A DNA stretch of 64,000 bases from Enterococcus sp. 9E7_DIV0242 (GTDB lineage: Bacteria > Bacillota > Bacilli > Lactobacillales > Enterococcaceae): assembly GCF_002140975.2 (NCBI RefSeq), contig NZ_CP147247.1:3411001-3475000 (forward strand). The letters run 5' to 3'. Of the stretch, positions 1 through 8,993 are shown one piece after another; position 1 is the stretch's first letter, and every line of letters starts with the position of its first letter. The notes under the pieces were generated by a model. The model was not told where the DNA came from. It saw nothing but the letters and a program-made list of their open reading frames with translations, and searched no databases. The translations under genes were made by a program, and so were the position numbers.

Positions 1-138
1 TGCTTGTATAACTTATGTTTCAAGCTCTTGCTCTGCGGCTGTAAGCCTCTATTATCGGCCAGAGCCTGAAAGGCTCACTGAAGAAAAGGTCTCCCACGTG
101 TACCACATTTACTCACAGCTCCTTAAAGGAGCTCTTTT

Positions 139-598
139 CTATTTCTTCCGATTTTCTTTTCTTGTAAACGGATCAACCTCTTCGAATAAGGTTAGCTGGT
201 CTGCTACGAAGTCCTCTTGAAGTTGATTACGAATATATTCTTATTTCTCCCTATCGTATCCACATAGTATCCTCGACACCAAAACTTTCGATTGCCATAA
301 CGATACTTCAAATTGGCATGTCTGTCGAAAATCATTAAGCTACTTTTTCCTTTTAAATAGCCCATAAATTGAGAGATACTCAATTTTGGTGGTATGCTCA
401 CTAGCATATGAACATGATCTTTACAGGCATTTGCTTCAATGATTTCTACACCTTTTTTTCACATAGTTCTCTGAGTATTTCACCTATACTTGTCTTGTAT
501 TTTCCATAAATAATTTGCCTTCTGTATTTTGGTGCGAATACCAAATGATACTTACATTTCCATACAGTGTGTGATAGACTTTCGTTAACCTTTTTCAT
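139..598 (-). pseudogene. tnpA: IS200-type Y1 transposase (TnpA), frameshifted
   Basis: The reading frame begins MKKVNESLSHTVWKCKYHLV at the ATG at 598, a typical IS200 TnpA N-terminus, and reaches REL-CEKK before running into a stop at an A7 run (460-466 on the + strand). The next frame continues GVEIIEANACKDHVHMLVSI, which includes the HUH metal-binding motif HVH. A second lesion near 232-240 shifts the frame again; the rest (NQLQEDFVADQLTLFEE, then TRKENRKK) is readable in another frame down to the stop at 139. A missing A in the A-run and a short deletion explain both breaks, so the transposase is very probably dead. Intact family members are about 150 residues, matching the length of this interval. 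Confidence 0.85.
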
Positions 599-605
599 AA
601 AGGTA

Positions 606-665
606 CCTCCTAAACTTTTTGATGTGGTGGTCGGGAAACCAACTTCATCTTAACAGTTTGGGAGG
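606..665 (-). promoter_or_regulatory. IS200 leader hairpin over the tnpA ribosome site
   Basis: CCTCC-TAAACT...GATG at 606-624 pairs with CATC...CAGTTT-GGGAGG at 646-665. On the minus strand the AGGAGG ribosome site of tnpA sits in the stem. On the plus strand the same stem is followed by a T-run (668-672), giving a terminator. Both roles are established for IS200 leaders and keep transposition low. Confidence 0.6.
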
Positions 666-773
666 CTTTTTTACTACCACGCTGGAAGCTCTCCGGAACC
701 TTTAGCATAGTTAGGGTTTTTCAGAACATACAAAAAAACCTCCAAAAGTTAGATATTCAATCTACCTTTTTTG

Positions 774-1235
774 GGGGCGGCTCACTATTTGGTTATTTCA
801 TTGAGTTTCTTTATAAATCTATACCACAGTCCTAAAAAAGTCTAATTTTTTAGCACAATAAATGGTTTGAGTAACAAGCGTTGTAATTCTTTTTATGTTG
901 ATAGTCAATATTGCAAAAAAAAAGAGACATATTGCAATGGACTCACATTTCATAAGTCAGATGAAATATAATGAAAATATGGAAAAGAGATACATCTATA
1001 TTTTGTAAATATCCATTTCGTAAAAGTATCAGTTTTGAGAAAATATCACTTTTATGTTTTAAGTTTTAATTAAATATCAAACTCATTTAAAATTTTAACT
1101 TAAAAAACAAGAATGGTCTACAGGTAAATCAATATTATTTTATCATTTTTTTATGTATTTTAACAAAAAATGATAAAATAATATTAATGATAACTAAAAG
1201 TTATTTTTTTAAAACATTTGTTTACTACATCAAAT
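774..1235. other. AT-rich intergenic region with a long inverted repeat
   Basis: No convincing coding frame. It contains a perfect inverted repeat with 21-bp arms (1131-1151 and 1165-1185) around a 13-nt loop, just upstream of the integrase gene. The stretch is strongly AT-rich. Confidence 0.6.
1131..1185. repeat. 21-bp perfect inverted repeat upstream of integrase
   Basis: Left arm 1131-1151 begins AATATTATTTTATCATTTT and is matched base for base by the reverse complement at 1165-1185. The loop is 13 nt. The T-run on one arm and A-run on the other mean it could terminate transcription in either direction, or act as a cruciform/operator for the integrase region. It is far longer than typical terminator stems here and has no GC core. 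Confidence 0.8.
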
Positions 1236-1259
1236 CAGCCGTCGGGATAGCCGTCAAAT
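1236..1259. promoter_or_regulatory. Candidate integrase arm-type sites (left pair)
   Basis: Two copies of AGCCGTC lie 12 bp apart (1237 and 1249), the second followed by AAAT. The same pair with the same 12-bp offset recurs at 2863-2884, on the far side of the integrase gene. Integrases with an AP2-like N-terminal domain bind short direct repeats of this kind. The role is inferred. Confidence 0.5.
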
Positions 1260-1282
1260 ATTTACGTTAGGAAGTGGTCAAC

Positions 1283-2413
1283 TTGGCAAAAAAGGGTGAG
1301 AACATTTACAAGAGAAAAGATGGACGTTATGAAGGACGTTACATCAAAAGTCGCTCAGAGAATGGGAAAATTATTTTTGGTTATGTTTATGACAGAAAAT
1401 ACAGTGTAGTAAAGAAAAAGCTCAACTTATTAAAATCACAGCACAACCATTTGGATCGAATACAACGAACATTTCAAGGCAACCTTGCCGATTGGCTACA
1501 TTATTGGCTCGAATATACGGTAAAGAGAAGTGTCAAGCCCTCGACTCATACGGTTTATCTAGGACGAGTGAAAAAACATATTATTCCCTTTCTGGGCAAT
1601 AAGAAAATGACGAAGCTTGATACTAGAGACATTAATGAATTTGTTCAACATCTACAGTTTCAACGCTTAGCAGCTACAACGATTCGGGGGATCATCACGG
1701 TTTTGAAATATGCGTTGAGTCAAGCGTGTAAAGAGAACTATTTGATGATCAATCCTTGCGAGAATGTTACGCTGCCCAAAGCAACAACAACAAGCATTGA
1801 TGCGTTATCTATTGAACAGCAAAAGATATTGGAAGAATATGCGTTACAAGATACAGAATGCTCACCGGTTATTCTTTCCTTATACACTGGGATGCGGATT
1901 GGTGAAATAAGCGGTCTGAAATGGTCTGATATCGATTTCGAAAACAACGTGATCCATGTCCGACGAACACTGCTTCGAATCAGTTGTGAAGGAGAAAAAG
2001 CCCGAACAACATTGATTCTCGGTTCACCTAAAACAGATAGCTCTAAACGAAGTATTCCTCTAGCTGAGAATTTGAAGGACTATCTATTAGAAAATAAGAA
2101 GAATGCGACATCTACTTTTGTTATTTCCTGCAAAAACAGTTTTGCGGAGCCGCGTGTCATTAACTACCGCTTCAAGAAAATTACTGAAAAGTCTGGTTTA
2201 TCCATCCATTTCCACGCATTGAGACATACCTTTGCGACTCGCTGTGTAGAGAAGGGGGTCGATATTGCTTCATTAAGTAAGCTCTTAGGACATGCGTCTA
2301 TCAAGATGACGCTAGATACGTATACCGACTCTTTATGGGAAAATCGACAAACAGCCATTTCTGTTATTGACGCTGATCTGAATATTGATAGACCTATGAA
2401 GAAAGCTTCGTGA
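1283..2413 (+). CDS. int: Tyrosine recombinase / phage-ICE integrase
   Basis: A site-specific recombinase that integrates or excises a mobile element. The N-terminus (AKKGENIYKRKDGRYEGRYI) is the arm-binding AP2-like domain, followed by a SAM-like core-binding domain (about residues 65-165 counted from an upstream GTG) and the catalytic domain. Catalytic residues, same numbering: R208 in TGMRIGE, H314 and R317 in HALRH, H340 in LLGH and nucleophile Y350 in TLDTYTD. All are present, so it looks active. I chose the TTG at 1283 because AGGA at 1269-1272 sits 10 nt ahead of it and family members start MAKKGEN; the GTG at 1274 would overlap the ribosome site. No excisionase is seen next to it. It may have moved the surface-protein cluster that follows, but no attachment-site pair was found. 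Confidence 0.93.
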   Translation: MAKKGENIYKRKDGRYEGRYIKSRSENGKIIFGYVYDRKYSVVKKKLNLLKSQHNHLDRIQRTFQGNLADWLHYWLEYTVKRSVKPSTHTVYLGRVKKHIIPFLGNKKMTKLDTRDINEFVQHLQFQRLAATTIRGIITVLKYALSQACKENYLMINPCENVTLPKATTTSIDALSIEQQKILEEYALQDTECSPVILSLYTGMRIGEISGLKWSDIDFENNVIHVRRTLLRISCEGEKARTTLILGSPKTDSSKRSIPLAENLKDYLLENKKNATSTFVISCKNSFAEPRVINYRFKKITEKSGLSIHFHALRHTFATRCVEKGVDIASLSKLLGHASIKMTLDTYTDSLWENRQTAISVIDADLNIDRPMKKAS

Positions 2414-2434
2414 ATCAATCGCGGAGCTTTTTTT
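2403..2434 (+). terminator. Integrase terminator
   Basis: AAGCTTCGTGA pairs with TCGCGGAGCTT around the stop codon of int and is followed by a T-run. Confidence 0.65.
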
Positions 2435-2645
2435 CATTAGAGGATGAAGATTTTGGAGGAATATTATCTTGAAAAAAACATACTATTCTCTAAGTTTACA
2501 GGCTAGTTCTCTTTTATCTAGGTGACTCGAAAACTATGAATGTGTTGTTCAATTATATGAATTCAGCTAAGGCTCAAGCCTTCTTTTCTCAAAAATTAAA
2601 GTGAATAGTCATTTCTTAAAGAAAGTTTTAGTGGCAACAGTATAG

Positions 2646-2765
2646 AAAAGTAAATTAGAAGAATATAGGATTCCCAATGGAGAACAGTACTAGTTCTTTA
2701 ATGCAGAGGCTCTAGCGGAAAGAGGGGAACATCAAGAACTAACTGCCTTGATAGAGGTGAAATAG
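2646..2765 (+). pseudogene. Possible remnant of an unknown gene
   Basis: One frame reads KSKLEEYRIPNGEQY, a TAG stop, then FFNAEALAERGEHQELTALI followed by EVK and a stop. It looks like the C-terminal end of a decayed protein with one in-frame stop and no start. I do not recognise the family. A terminator follows at 2795. The rest of 2435-3112 shows nothing codable beyond an 18-codon frame at 2470. Confidence 0.3.
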
Positions 2766-2794
2766 TCAAAAGTTTATTCAATTATTACTTACTA

Positions 2795-2820
2795 ACTGAA
2801 CAAATTCGTTCAGTCTTTTT
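2795..2820 (+). terminator. Rho-independent terminator
   Basis: ACTGAAC and GTTCAGT around a 6-nt loop, followed by CTTTTTG. Confidence 0.65.
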
Positions 2821-2861
2821 GTTACATTATCTGAAAGCTACAACTACTTTTTGAATGCAAA

Positions 2862-2884
2862 CAGCCGTCAAATCGCCCGTCAAT
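2862..2884. promoter_or_regulatory. Candidate integrase arm-type sites (right pair)
   Basis: AGCCGTCAAAT at 2863 is followed 12 bp on by GCCCGTCAA. This repeats the spacing and sequence of the pair at 1237-1259. The two pairs bracket the integrase gene. Confidence 0.45.
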
Positions 2885-3112
2885 CTATTTTGTTTGGGTC
2901 ATTTTCCATGCCTTTAAATCGGCTTTCTCAAAACTGATACTTTTAAGAAAAAACTGATGGAAAACAATATGCGAGCGTAGTTATAACAAAGAAAGTGTAA
3001 TTCTTGATAGTAATTATAGCAGATATCCTCAAAAGTTAGTTTTAAAAGGCATTCAAAATTGGAAAAATAATTTTAAAAAATAAATGTAAAATTATACAAG
3101 GAGGAGAATGAG

Positions 3113-3796
3113 ATGTATAACCTTGGTTTTGTATCAAATGGAAAATATCCTAATAATGAATACATAGAGGTACTGAAGAGAAAGACGATTTTCAACATAA
3201 AGAACATTTCTTCAGAACAAGCAATTGAAGGTAGTGGGGGCTTAGATGTGCTACTCATACAAAGTGGCTCTGCAGCAGATGTTGGCAATATCTGCGAATT
3301 ACTTATTGAAATCAGAAAAAGAACAAATACGTTGATTTGGATTCTATCAGATAAATTGCCAAATACAACAAGAATCATTTTCCTTCAATTAGGAGCAGAT
3401 GGTATTGTCACTAATCAAATTGAACCTGATGAGTACCTGTTGATTCTAAGGAACTCATTGAAACGATATGGCCTTTCTGAAGAAGTTGAAGAAAATCTGG
3501 ACGATTTCAAATTGATTCCGAATAACTTGAGTGTTGTAATAGAAGGAAATCAGGAGATTAGTTTGACGAGGCTAGAGTTTAAAACAATCGAATTACTCTA
3601 TGAAAAAAAATCCGAAGCCATTCCGTACCAAGCGATTTATCAACAAGTGTGGGATAACGATGGGGATGATGTGAAGAATTCCAATTACCGTGTAGCAAAT
3701 CTGATTTTCCATTTGAGAAAAAAATTGGAAAAAAATCCACTTGAGCCAAAGTATATCAAAACGGTACGTTCAAAAGGCTACCTGTTAAATGTTTAG
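3113..3796 (+). CDS. Orphan response-regulator-like protein with degenerate receiver and winged helix
   Basis: A 227-residue DNA-binding regulator of the OmpR/PhoB class. Residues 1-115 have a receiver-like pattern, but the strand that normally carries the phosphoacceptor Asp reads LDVLLIQSG (44-52), with Gln where Asp is expected. The C-terminal 95 residues are a clear trans_reg_C winged helix (LTRLEFKTIELL, then VANLIFHLRKKL and TVRSKGYLL). AAGGAGG lies upstream of the ATG. There is no histidine kinase nearby. It sits directly before the WxL surface operon in the same direction, so it probably controls that operon without phosphorylation, through another signal. Regulators of this shape commonly precede enterococcal WxL clusters; the target here is inferred. 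Confidence 0.8.
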   Translation: MYNLGFVSNGKYPNNEYIEVLKRKTIFNIKNISSEQAIEGSGGLDVLLIQSGSAADVGNICELLIEIRKRTNTLIWILSDKLPNTTRIIFLQLGADGIVTNQIEPDEYLLILRNSLKRYGLSEEVEENLDDFKLIPNNLSVVIEGNQEISLTRLEFKTIELLYEKKSEAIPYQAIYQQVWDNDGDDVKNSNYRVANLIFHLRKKLEKNPLEPKYIKTVRSKGYLLNV

Positions 3797-4002
3797 TTTC
3801 TATGGTATATGGAAAAGAGTCATGGCAGTTTCTAATTTAAAGAAATGACGGTGACGATTAAACTGTATTTCATTTTTCTACAAAAGATACATCTTAGTTT
3901 AACCAAACACAATATGGAAGCCTAAGTTTATCCGTTTGTAGAATTTGAGATAAATCGTCTGACAAAAAGTTGGACATCATTTTTGAGGAAAGGAGGAGAA
4001 AG

Positions 4003-7000
4003 ATGAATTTTAGAAAGAAACATATTCTGTTCGCTACTCTAGTCACTATACTTGGTTTGTTTGGCTTCACTTATTTGCAAAATCAGTCTGTAGTGAAAGC
4101 TTCGAATGAAGAAACAGCATTCTATTCTCTTGAAAAGGTATCTGAATCAATGAATGAAGTCGTCTTTAATTTAAAAGTAGAAAATCCACAGCAAGGAAGC
4201 CAAATTACCTTAGCTATAGCGGAAGAAACTGCACGAATTCTATATGCAGAGGATATTGAAGAATATCTTTCTTTAGAAGATGCTAATAAGACTTCGGAAC
4301 AAAAGATGAACATCGTTGATAGTGGAGATAAGAATCAAGTCACTGTTACTTTTAATGAATCCAATGAAACGTATGTAATACCGATCGTTTTAAAAACTGA
4401 TTCATTGAATAAAACGATTAATGGGAGACTGAAAGTTATTAGTGAGGAAGCAGAGGTTGCCTCGGACTCTTTTAATTTGAGCTATGTTGAAGAAGTACAA
4501 TCGGATGCTACAGAAGTTCCTGAAATAGCACCTTTTGCTGCTCCGGAAGCTAGAATTGCTACAGTAGTCACTGACTGGGCTGGGTTTATAGCTGCGTTGA
4601 ATAATACTAGTGTTGATGTGATTAATCTTGGTAACGATATTCCAAGAGGATCAGGGACAGCACCTGGGACTATATCCAGAGATTTAACAATCAATGGTAA
4701 TGGTCATAAGCTAGATTTTGGCGCAAATAACGGCAATGTGGCATTAGGAAATGTCGCTGGTACTCTGACACTTAATGATTTGACTATCACTAAATTAGGA
4801 GCAACTGGGATATTTACTTCAGGAACAAGTACGTCTGCTGTTTGGACCGTCAATTTTACAAATGTAGTAACCCCAGAAGATAACATTGCTCCGACAATTA
4901 CAAGTCAGCGGGCTACAATTAATTTAATGGGTGAAAACAAATTATACTCTACTAATGATACAGTAACTGTTTTAAATGTTCACACTGCTAATGGAGCAAA
5001 AAGTCTGATTGCTAGTAATGATACAGGTGGCGGAAGTCTTGCCTGGGCTTTAGGAATTAATGATGGGGACCGCGGTGGCGGAACGGTTACAGTTGATAAT
5101 GCGACACTTGAGCTTTATGGAAAAACTGTTTCTGGTATACGTCTTCGTTTTGGTGGGAATAAGTTTGTTGTTAGTAACAATGCAACTTTGAAAGCAGTAA
5201 CTGATAGAAGTACTACAAATGCTGCTACTGTTCGATTCTCGTCTTCCGGTGACGGAAATGAATTCCATATCTCAAATAATTCTGTATTTGATATTCAACA
5301 CTTAGATGGGAATGCTCCTGCGTTACGTTTGAATGGTAATAATTTTATTACCGAAGTAACAGGTGCTTCCAAGATGAATATCTACAATAAAGGAACTGGA
5401 AGCCCAATTGCCGACGCTAATGAAGCATTGAATTTACCAGGTAGAAACAACACCTACACCATTAGAGATAAAGGTAGTCGAGTATATATGATCGCAGATT
5501 CTGGACCTTCGATTTATGGTGGTGCTGGTGATTCAACAATCGATGTAGGACCTGAAACTGAATATATTGCTCGTGGGACAACTCCTGCTATCAGTAACGG
5601 TACATTCAATATGGGCGCAAGAGCAGCTGTGCTGATTGATAATCCTTATTACTATGATTTCGCCAATACACGATCCGGCGGAGGAAATATTTTCGCTTTA
5701 ACTGGTAGTGCTGGAACATTTGTTGCGAAAAATACAGATGTCAGTGTATGGACAAAAGGGTCAAGAGTTTATATTGACAACCCTGTTTATGACTGGACCT
5801 TGATTGACTTTTCATTGACAGGTTCCAACTTAGCAACAATTTCAAGCTCTAACGATAGTGGATTTAATTCACTGTTTGGTGCGCCGAATAACTACTCTCG
5901 TATGAGTGGGAATAACGCCAGACCAGTAGTAGATGATCTGAGAATTCCAACAAATGGTGACAAGAAAATTTATGGACACGCTTCTGTACCAGAAGGTTTT
6001 GAAAACAACCGTGATGCATGGTCTGATGAAGTAACTGTATACGTAGTGGTAAGGAATGTTGATGGTTCAGTAGCGTACCCATTGACGGGTAAAACTATAG
6101 GTGCTCCTGGTAAAAGTGTCTATGGAGAAAATGCCAGAAATGGTATGTTCGAAATAACTTTACCAGATGGCAAGTTTTTGGAAACAGGTCAAACTGTTGA
6201 AGTAGTTGGTGCACATCGTACTGGTGCGAATAGTCTAAATGGTAAGGTACATGAAAGTTTACCTGAAGATATTCTGACAGGCGTTGTTAAAACAATTGAT
6301 GTCACGCCACCAACACAAGCTGTTTCATCAACTGATTTAAGTAATGCGACGAAGCAAGTTACTGGTACTAGTGATGAAGACGGTGCGAAAGTATTTGTTA
6401 AAGTTAATGGAGCATGGTTGAAGGATGCATCTGACAATCTTGTAACAACGACTGTATCGGGTGGTCAATGGACAATCAATCTTCAGAGCTATTTGGCTGA
6501 AGGAGATAAAGTTGATATCTACTTGAAAGATATTCTTGATGGTCAATCAATTTTAACGAATAACACGAATTTAAAAGAAGTTGCTGCGGAAGAAGGAATT
6601 ACTGATTTAACAACAATTCCAGATATCAAAGCATATTTTGGAGATAAATTTTATGCTTTACCAGCAACCTATACACAAGAGCCTGATGGTGTTTATGGAA
6701 ACATCAGTGAAGAAGTAGATGGCTATGCGAGTTATTCCGGTTACCATGATGCAATTAGGGAGTTGAATGACGAGCGGTTTGATTCAGCTTTGCGTTTGAC
6801 TGTCAAGGATGTTATTCCAGACAATCCCAAATTGACGAAATCTGTCATATCTAGCGGTGGAGCAACTACTTCTGTTGGGGATACATTGACTTACACTTTG
6901 AAAGTCAAAAATGATAAGACTAATTCAATGGATTGGGCTGACGTTGTATTAGAAGACACACTTGCTGAAGGGCTAGTTTTCAGTCCTGAAAACCACGGAA

Positions 7001-7740
7001 TCACAATCAAGAAAATCGATGCTCTTGGCACTGAGACAGAGATTACTCTTGCAGCTGATGCATTTGAGTACAATGAAACGACACGTTTATTGTCCATCAA
7101 TGTTGGAGACATTTCTACGCTTGCTGAATTCATTGTAACATTTGAAGTGAAAGTGAATAATAGCAAAGTCGGCGGAAATATTTCTAATAAGGTTGATGCA
7201 AAGGGATATTCACCACAAGAAGTACCATTTGTAGCAGGCCCGATTAATCCAGATGCTGATCATGCACGGATTACTATCGAATCGAACGAAGTAGGACTAC
7301 CAGGTGGAGAAGTATATGGTGTTCTAGAGCTGATTTCAGCACCAAGTGTTATTGACTTCAAGAAGCACACCGTCGCAACGAATGATACACGGGTGGAAGA
7401 GCCGGAGTTAGATATGCCTCTGACCGTTTCTGACAATCGTGGCAATCTGACGAGTTGGACATTGACAGCGACCCTCACGAAGGAAATGGCCAATACGGGT
7501 GATACGACGAAAATCCTACGTGAAGCAATCAAATTCAATGATGGTACATCAGAAGAAGCGTTGGATGGTGAGGCAACGCTCATCAAGACCCACACGCATT
7601 CGGATGTCGGAGAATATGTTGTCAGTAATGAGTGGCGTTCCGGAGGAACGGGACTTAAGCTGGAAGTACCAGCTGGGTCTGTAAAAAAACTTGGACAATA
7701 TCAGGCAGAAATCACTTGGCATTTAGGTGATACGCCTTAA
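4003..7740 (+). CDS. Large WxL-domain surface adhesin (CscC-like)
   Basis: A secreted, peptidoglycan-associated surface protein of about 1245 residues. The ATG at 4003 follows AGGAGG closely and opens a signal peptide (MNFRKKHILFATLVTILGLF, cleavage near VVKAS); the upstream in-frame ATG at 3970 would add 11 charged residues with no ribosome site. The middle (about 170-650) is rich in N, G, T and V in short repeating strands, as in pectate-lyase-like beta-helix adhesive domains. Ig-like modules follow, then a DUF11/isopeptide-type domain beginning PKLTKSVISSGGATTSVGDT. The last 160 residues are a WxL domain with the motif twice: WTL in TSWTLTATLT and WHL eight residues from the end. WxL domains bind peptidoglycan non-covalently. 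It is the first gene of the surface operon and probably its main ligand-binding member. Confidence 0.85.
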   Translation: MNFRKKHILFATLVTILGLFGFTYLQNQSVVKASNEETAFYSLEKVSESMNEVVFNLKVENPQQGSQITLAIAEETARILYAEDIEEYLSLEDANKTSEQKMNIVDSGDKNQVTVTFNESNETYVIPIVLKTDSLNKTINGRLKVISEEAEVASDSFNLSYVEEVQSDATEVPEIAPFAAPEARIATVVTDWAGFIAALNNTSVDVINLGNDIPRGSGTAPGTISRDLTINGNGHKLDFGANNGNVALGNVAGTLTLNDLTITKLGATGIFTSGTSTSAVWTVNFTNVVTPEDNIAPTITSQRATINLMGENKLYSTNDTVTVLNVHTANGAKSLIASNDTGGGSLAWALGINDGDRGGGTVTVDNATLELYGKTVSGIRLRFGGNKFVVSNNATLKAVTDRSTTNAATVRFSSSGDGNEFHISNNSVFDIQHLDGNAPALRLNGNNFITEVTGASKMNIYNKGTGSPIADANEALNLPGRNNTYTIRDKGSRVYMIADSGPSIYGGAGDSTIDVGPETEYIARGTTPAISNGTFNMGARAAVLIDNPYYYDFANTRSGGGNIFALTGSAGTFVAKNTDVSVWTKGSRVYIDNPVYDWTLIDFSLTGSNLATISSSNDSGFNSLFGAPNNYSRMSGNNARPVVDDLRIPTNGDKKIYGHASVPEGFENNRDAWSDEVTVYVVVRNVDGSVAYPLTGKTIGAPGKSVYGENARNGMFEITLPDGKFLETGQTVEVVGAHRTGANSLNGKVHESLPEDILTGVVKTIDVTPPTQAVSSTDLSNATKQVTGTSDEDGAKVFVKVNGAWLKDASDNLVTTTVSGGQWTINLQSYLAEGDKVDIYLKDILDGQSILTNNTNLKEVAAEEGITDLTTIPDIKAYFGDKFYALPATYTQEPDGVYGNISEEVDGYASYSGYHDAIRELNDERFDSALRLTVKDVIPDNPKLTKSVISSGGATTSVGDTLTYTLKVKNDKTNSMDWADVVLEDTLAEGLVFSPENHGITIKKIDALGTETEITLAADAFEYNETTRLLSINVGDISTLAEFIVTFEVKVNNSKVGGNISNKVDAKGYSPQEVPFVAGPINPDADHARITIESNEVGLPGGEVYGVLELISAPSVIDFKKHTVATNDTRVEEPELDMPLTVSDNRGNLTSWTLTATLTKEMANTGDTTKILREAIKFNDGTSEEALDGEATLIKTHTHSDVGEYVVSNEWRSGGTGLKLEVPAGSVKKLGQYQAEITWHLGDTP

Positions 7741-7757
7741 ACCTGGGGAGGAGAAAC

Positions 7758-8153
7758 ATGAAAAATAACATCGTTCATCTGATTCGACTCTCCATGCTCC
7801 TGTTGCTGACTGTCGCAGGAACAGCTGGTGTTCCAACTAGCTTTGCGGCAGAGAACGGTGGAGCAGTCCAAACCAATGGAGTCATTCAGTTTTATGAAGA
7901 AACAAGTAGTAGTTCGACGACACCGAGCAGTTCAACAAGCAGCTCTACGGTGGCGAGTACCTCTTCGTCAACACCCATTACGGTACCTTCCTCTTCAGAA
8001 GCACCCGTCACAAAGCCTACTGGGAAATATCCCTCTACAGGGGAATTGGTGAAGACAAGCTTGGCAGTGAGTGGTTCTGCACTGGTTGTCCTAGTGGTTC
8101 TGTTCTTCTTCTGGAAGCGTAAGAAGGATGCGAAGGAGGAGGGGAACGGATGA
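7758..8153 (+). CDS. Small LPXTG-like cell-wall-anchored protein (CscD-like)
   Basis: 131 residues: signal peptide (1-31), a short mature N-terminus (NGGAVQTNGVIQFYEE), a Ser/Thr-rich stalk (50-85), a sorting signal YPSTGE (91-96), a hydrophobic segment (99-118) and a KRKK tail. The sorting motif has Tyr where LPXTG has Leu, so either the housekeeping sortase tolerates it or another sortase is needed; none is encoded here. The NGVIQF stretch echoes NGVVEF and DGIVEF at the mature N-termini of the two WxL proteins downstream. It overlaps the next gene by 4 bp (ATGA), so the two are translationally coupled. Small LPXTG proteins of this type are standard members of csc clusters. Confidence 0.8.
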   Translation: MKNNIVHLIRLSMLLLLTVAGTAGVPTSFAAENGGAVQTNGVIQFYEETSSSSTTPSSSTSSSTVASTSSSTPITVPSSSEAPVTKPTGKYPSTGELVKTSLAVSGSALVVLVVLFFFWKRKKDAKEEGNG

Positions 8154-8947
8154 AATTGAGCATATTTTCAGTGAGTCTGCTTGCTCTCCTGTCTTTCGGA
8201 GTGATCCATTCCGGAACGACCGCTTATGCAGACCCTAATGTGACAAACAATGGTGTCGTAGAATTTGAAGGTGGCTACGGCAAGGATGTACAGGACCCGG
8301 AAAAACCGGGAAATGTCGTTGATCCTGGCCCAAGTCCCAGTACCGATGGTCCGTTGCGGATTGAATTTGTTCCTCAACTAGGCTTTGGTCAAAACAAGAT
8401 CACGAAGGGCGACCGACTCTATGAAGCGAATGCTCAACTGTTCTTTGGCGATACAGGTCCTAGAGGAAACTTTATTCAGGTTTCCGATTATCGGGGAACC
8501 CGCGGTGGTTGGACCCTTCAGGTCCGTCAAACGGCACAGTTTGAAAACCCGAACACATTGAACAACCAGTTAAAGGGTGCAGTGATTTCCTTTGATAAAT
8601 CCTGGGTCAATTCGACATGGGATCTATCAAAAGCCCCAAGTGTGTCTAAGGATATTATTCAACTCGATAATATCGGAGACACCTATACCTTGGCAGAAGC
8701 GGCCCAAGGTAAGGGAGAAGGAACGTGGTTGATCGAGTTTGGTGCCTCAGAAGAGAACACCAACGGTCAAGCCAATACCTTAAGTCCAAGTCTGACACCT
8801 AGCGGTGAACAGATTGTCGACCCGGCATTTGAAAATAAGCCTGTTTACAAGAACAGCGCTGTTACGTTGTCTATACCGGAGGCAACAAAAATCGACCCGG
8901 TACCTTACACCACGGTGTTAACTTGGATTCTATCCGAGTTGCCATAA
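8150..8947 (+). CDS. WxL-domain surface protein (CscB-like)
   Basis: 265 residues. A signal peptide ends near TTAYA (26), followed by TNNGVVEFEGG, a Pro/Asp-rich linker (45-68) and a WxL domain covering nearly all of the rest. The two signature motifs are W121-T-L in GGWTLQV and W259-I-L in TVLTWILSELP at the C-terminus. Proteins of this size bind peptidoglycan through the WxL domain and assemble with DUF916 partners. It overlaps the anchor protein by 4 bp and is 46 bp ahead of the next WxL gene. Confidence 0.88.
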   Translation: MKLSIFSVSLLALLSFGVIHSGTTAYADPNVTNNGVVEFEGGYGKDVQDPEKPGNVVDPGPSPSTDGPLRIEFVPQLGFGQNKITKGDRLYEANAQLFFGDTGPRGNFIQVSDYRGTRGGWTLQVRQTAQFENPNTLNNQLKGAVISFDKSWVNSTWDLSKAPSVSKDIIQLDNIGDTYTLAEAAQGKGEGTWLIEFGASEENTNGQANTLSPSLTPSGEQIVDPAFENKPVYKNSAVTLSIPEATKIDPVPYTTVLTWILSELP

Positions 8948-8993
8948 ATGCAACAAACAAACTACACACACATATCTTAGGAGGAAAACACAC

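Larger units (their letters stand above)
62..773 (-). mobile_element. IS200/IS605-family element remnant
   Basis: A decayed single-gene IS200-type insertion sequence. It holds a broken Y1 transposase reading leftwards, a hairpin over its ribosome site (606-665), and candidate subterminal hairpins at 62-76 (GAGCC/GGCTC arms) and about 741-773 (TAGAT/ATCTA inside CCAAAA/TTTTGG). IS200 elements lack terminal inverted repeats and use such subterminal hairpins for single-strand transposition. The exact ends cannot be fixed from the window; I used the outermost hairpins. Confidence 0.6.

Noticed and set aside
2470..2526. 18-codon frame from a TTG with GGAGG upstream (LKKTYYSLSLQASSLLSR)
   Set aside because: Too short and unlike any leader peptide I know; the region looks decayed.
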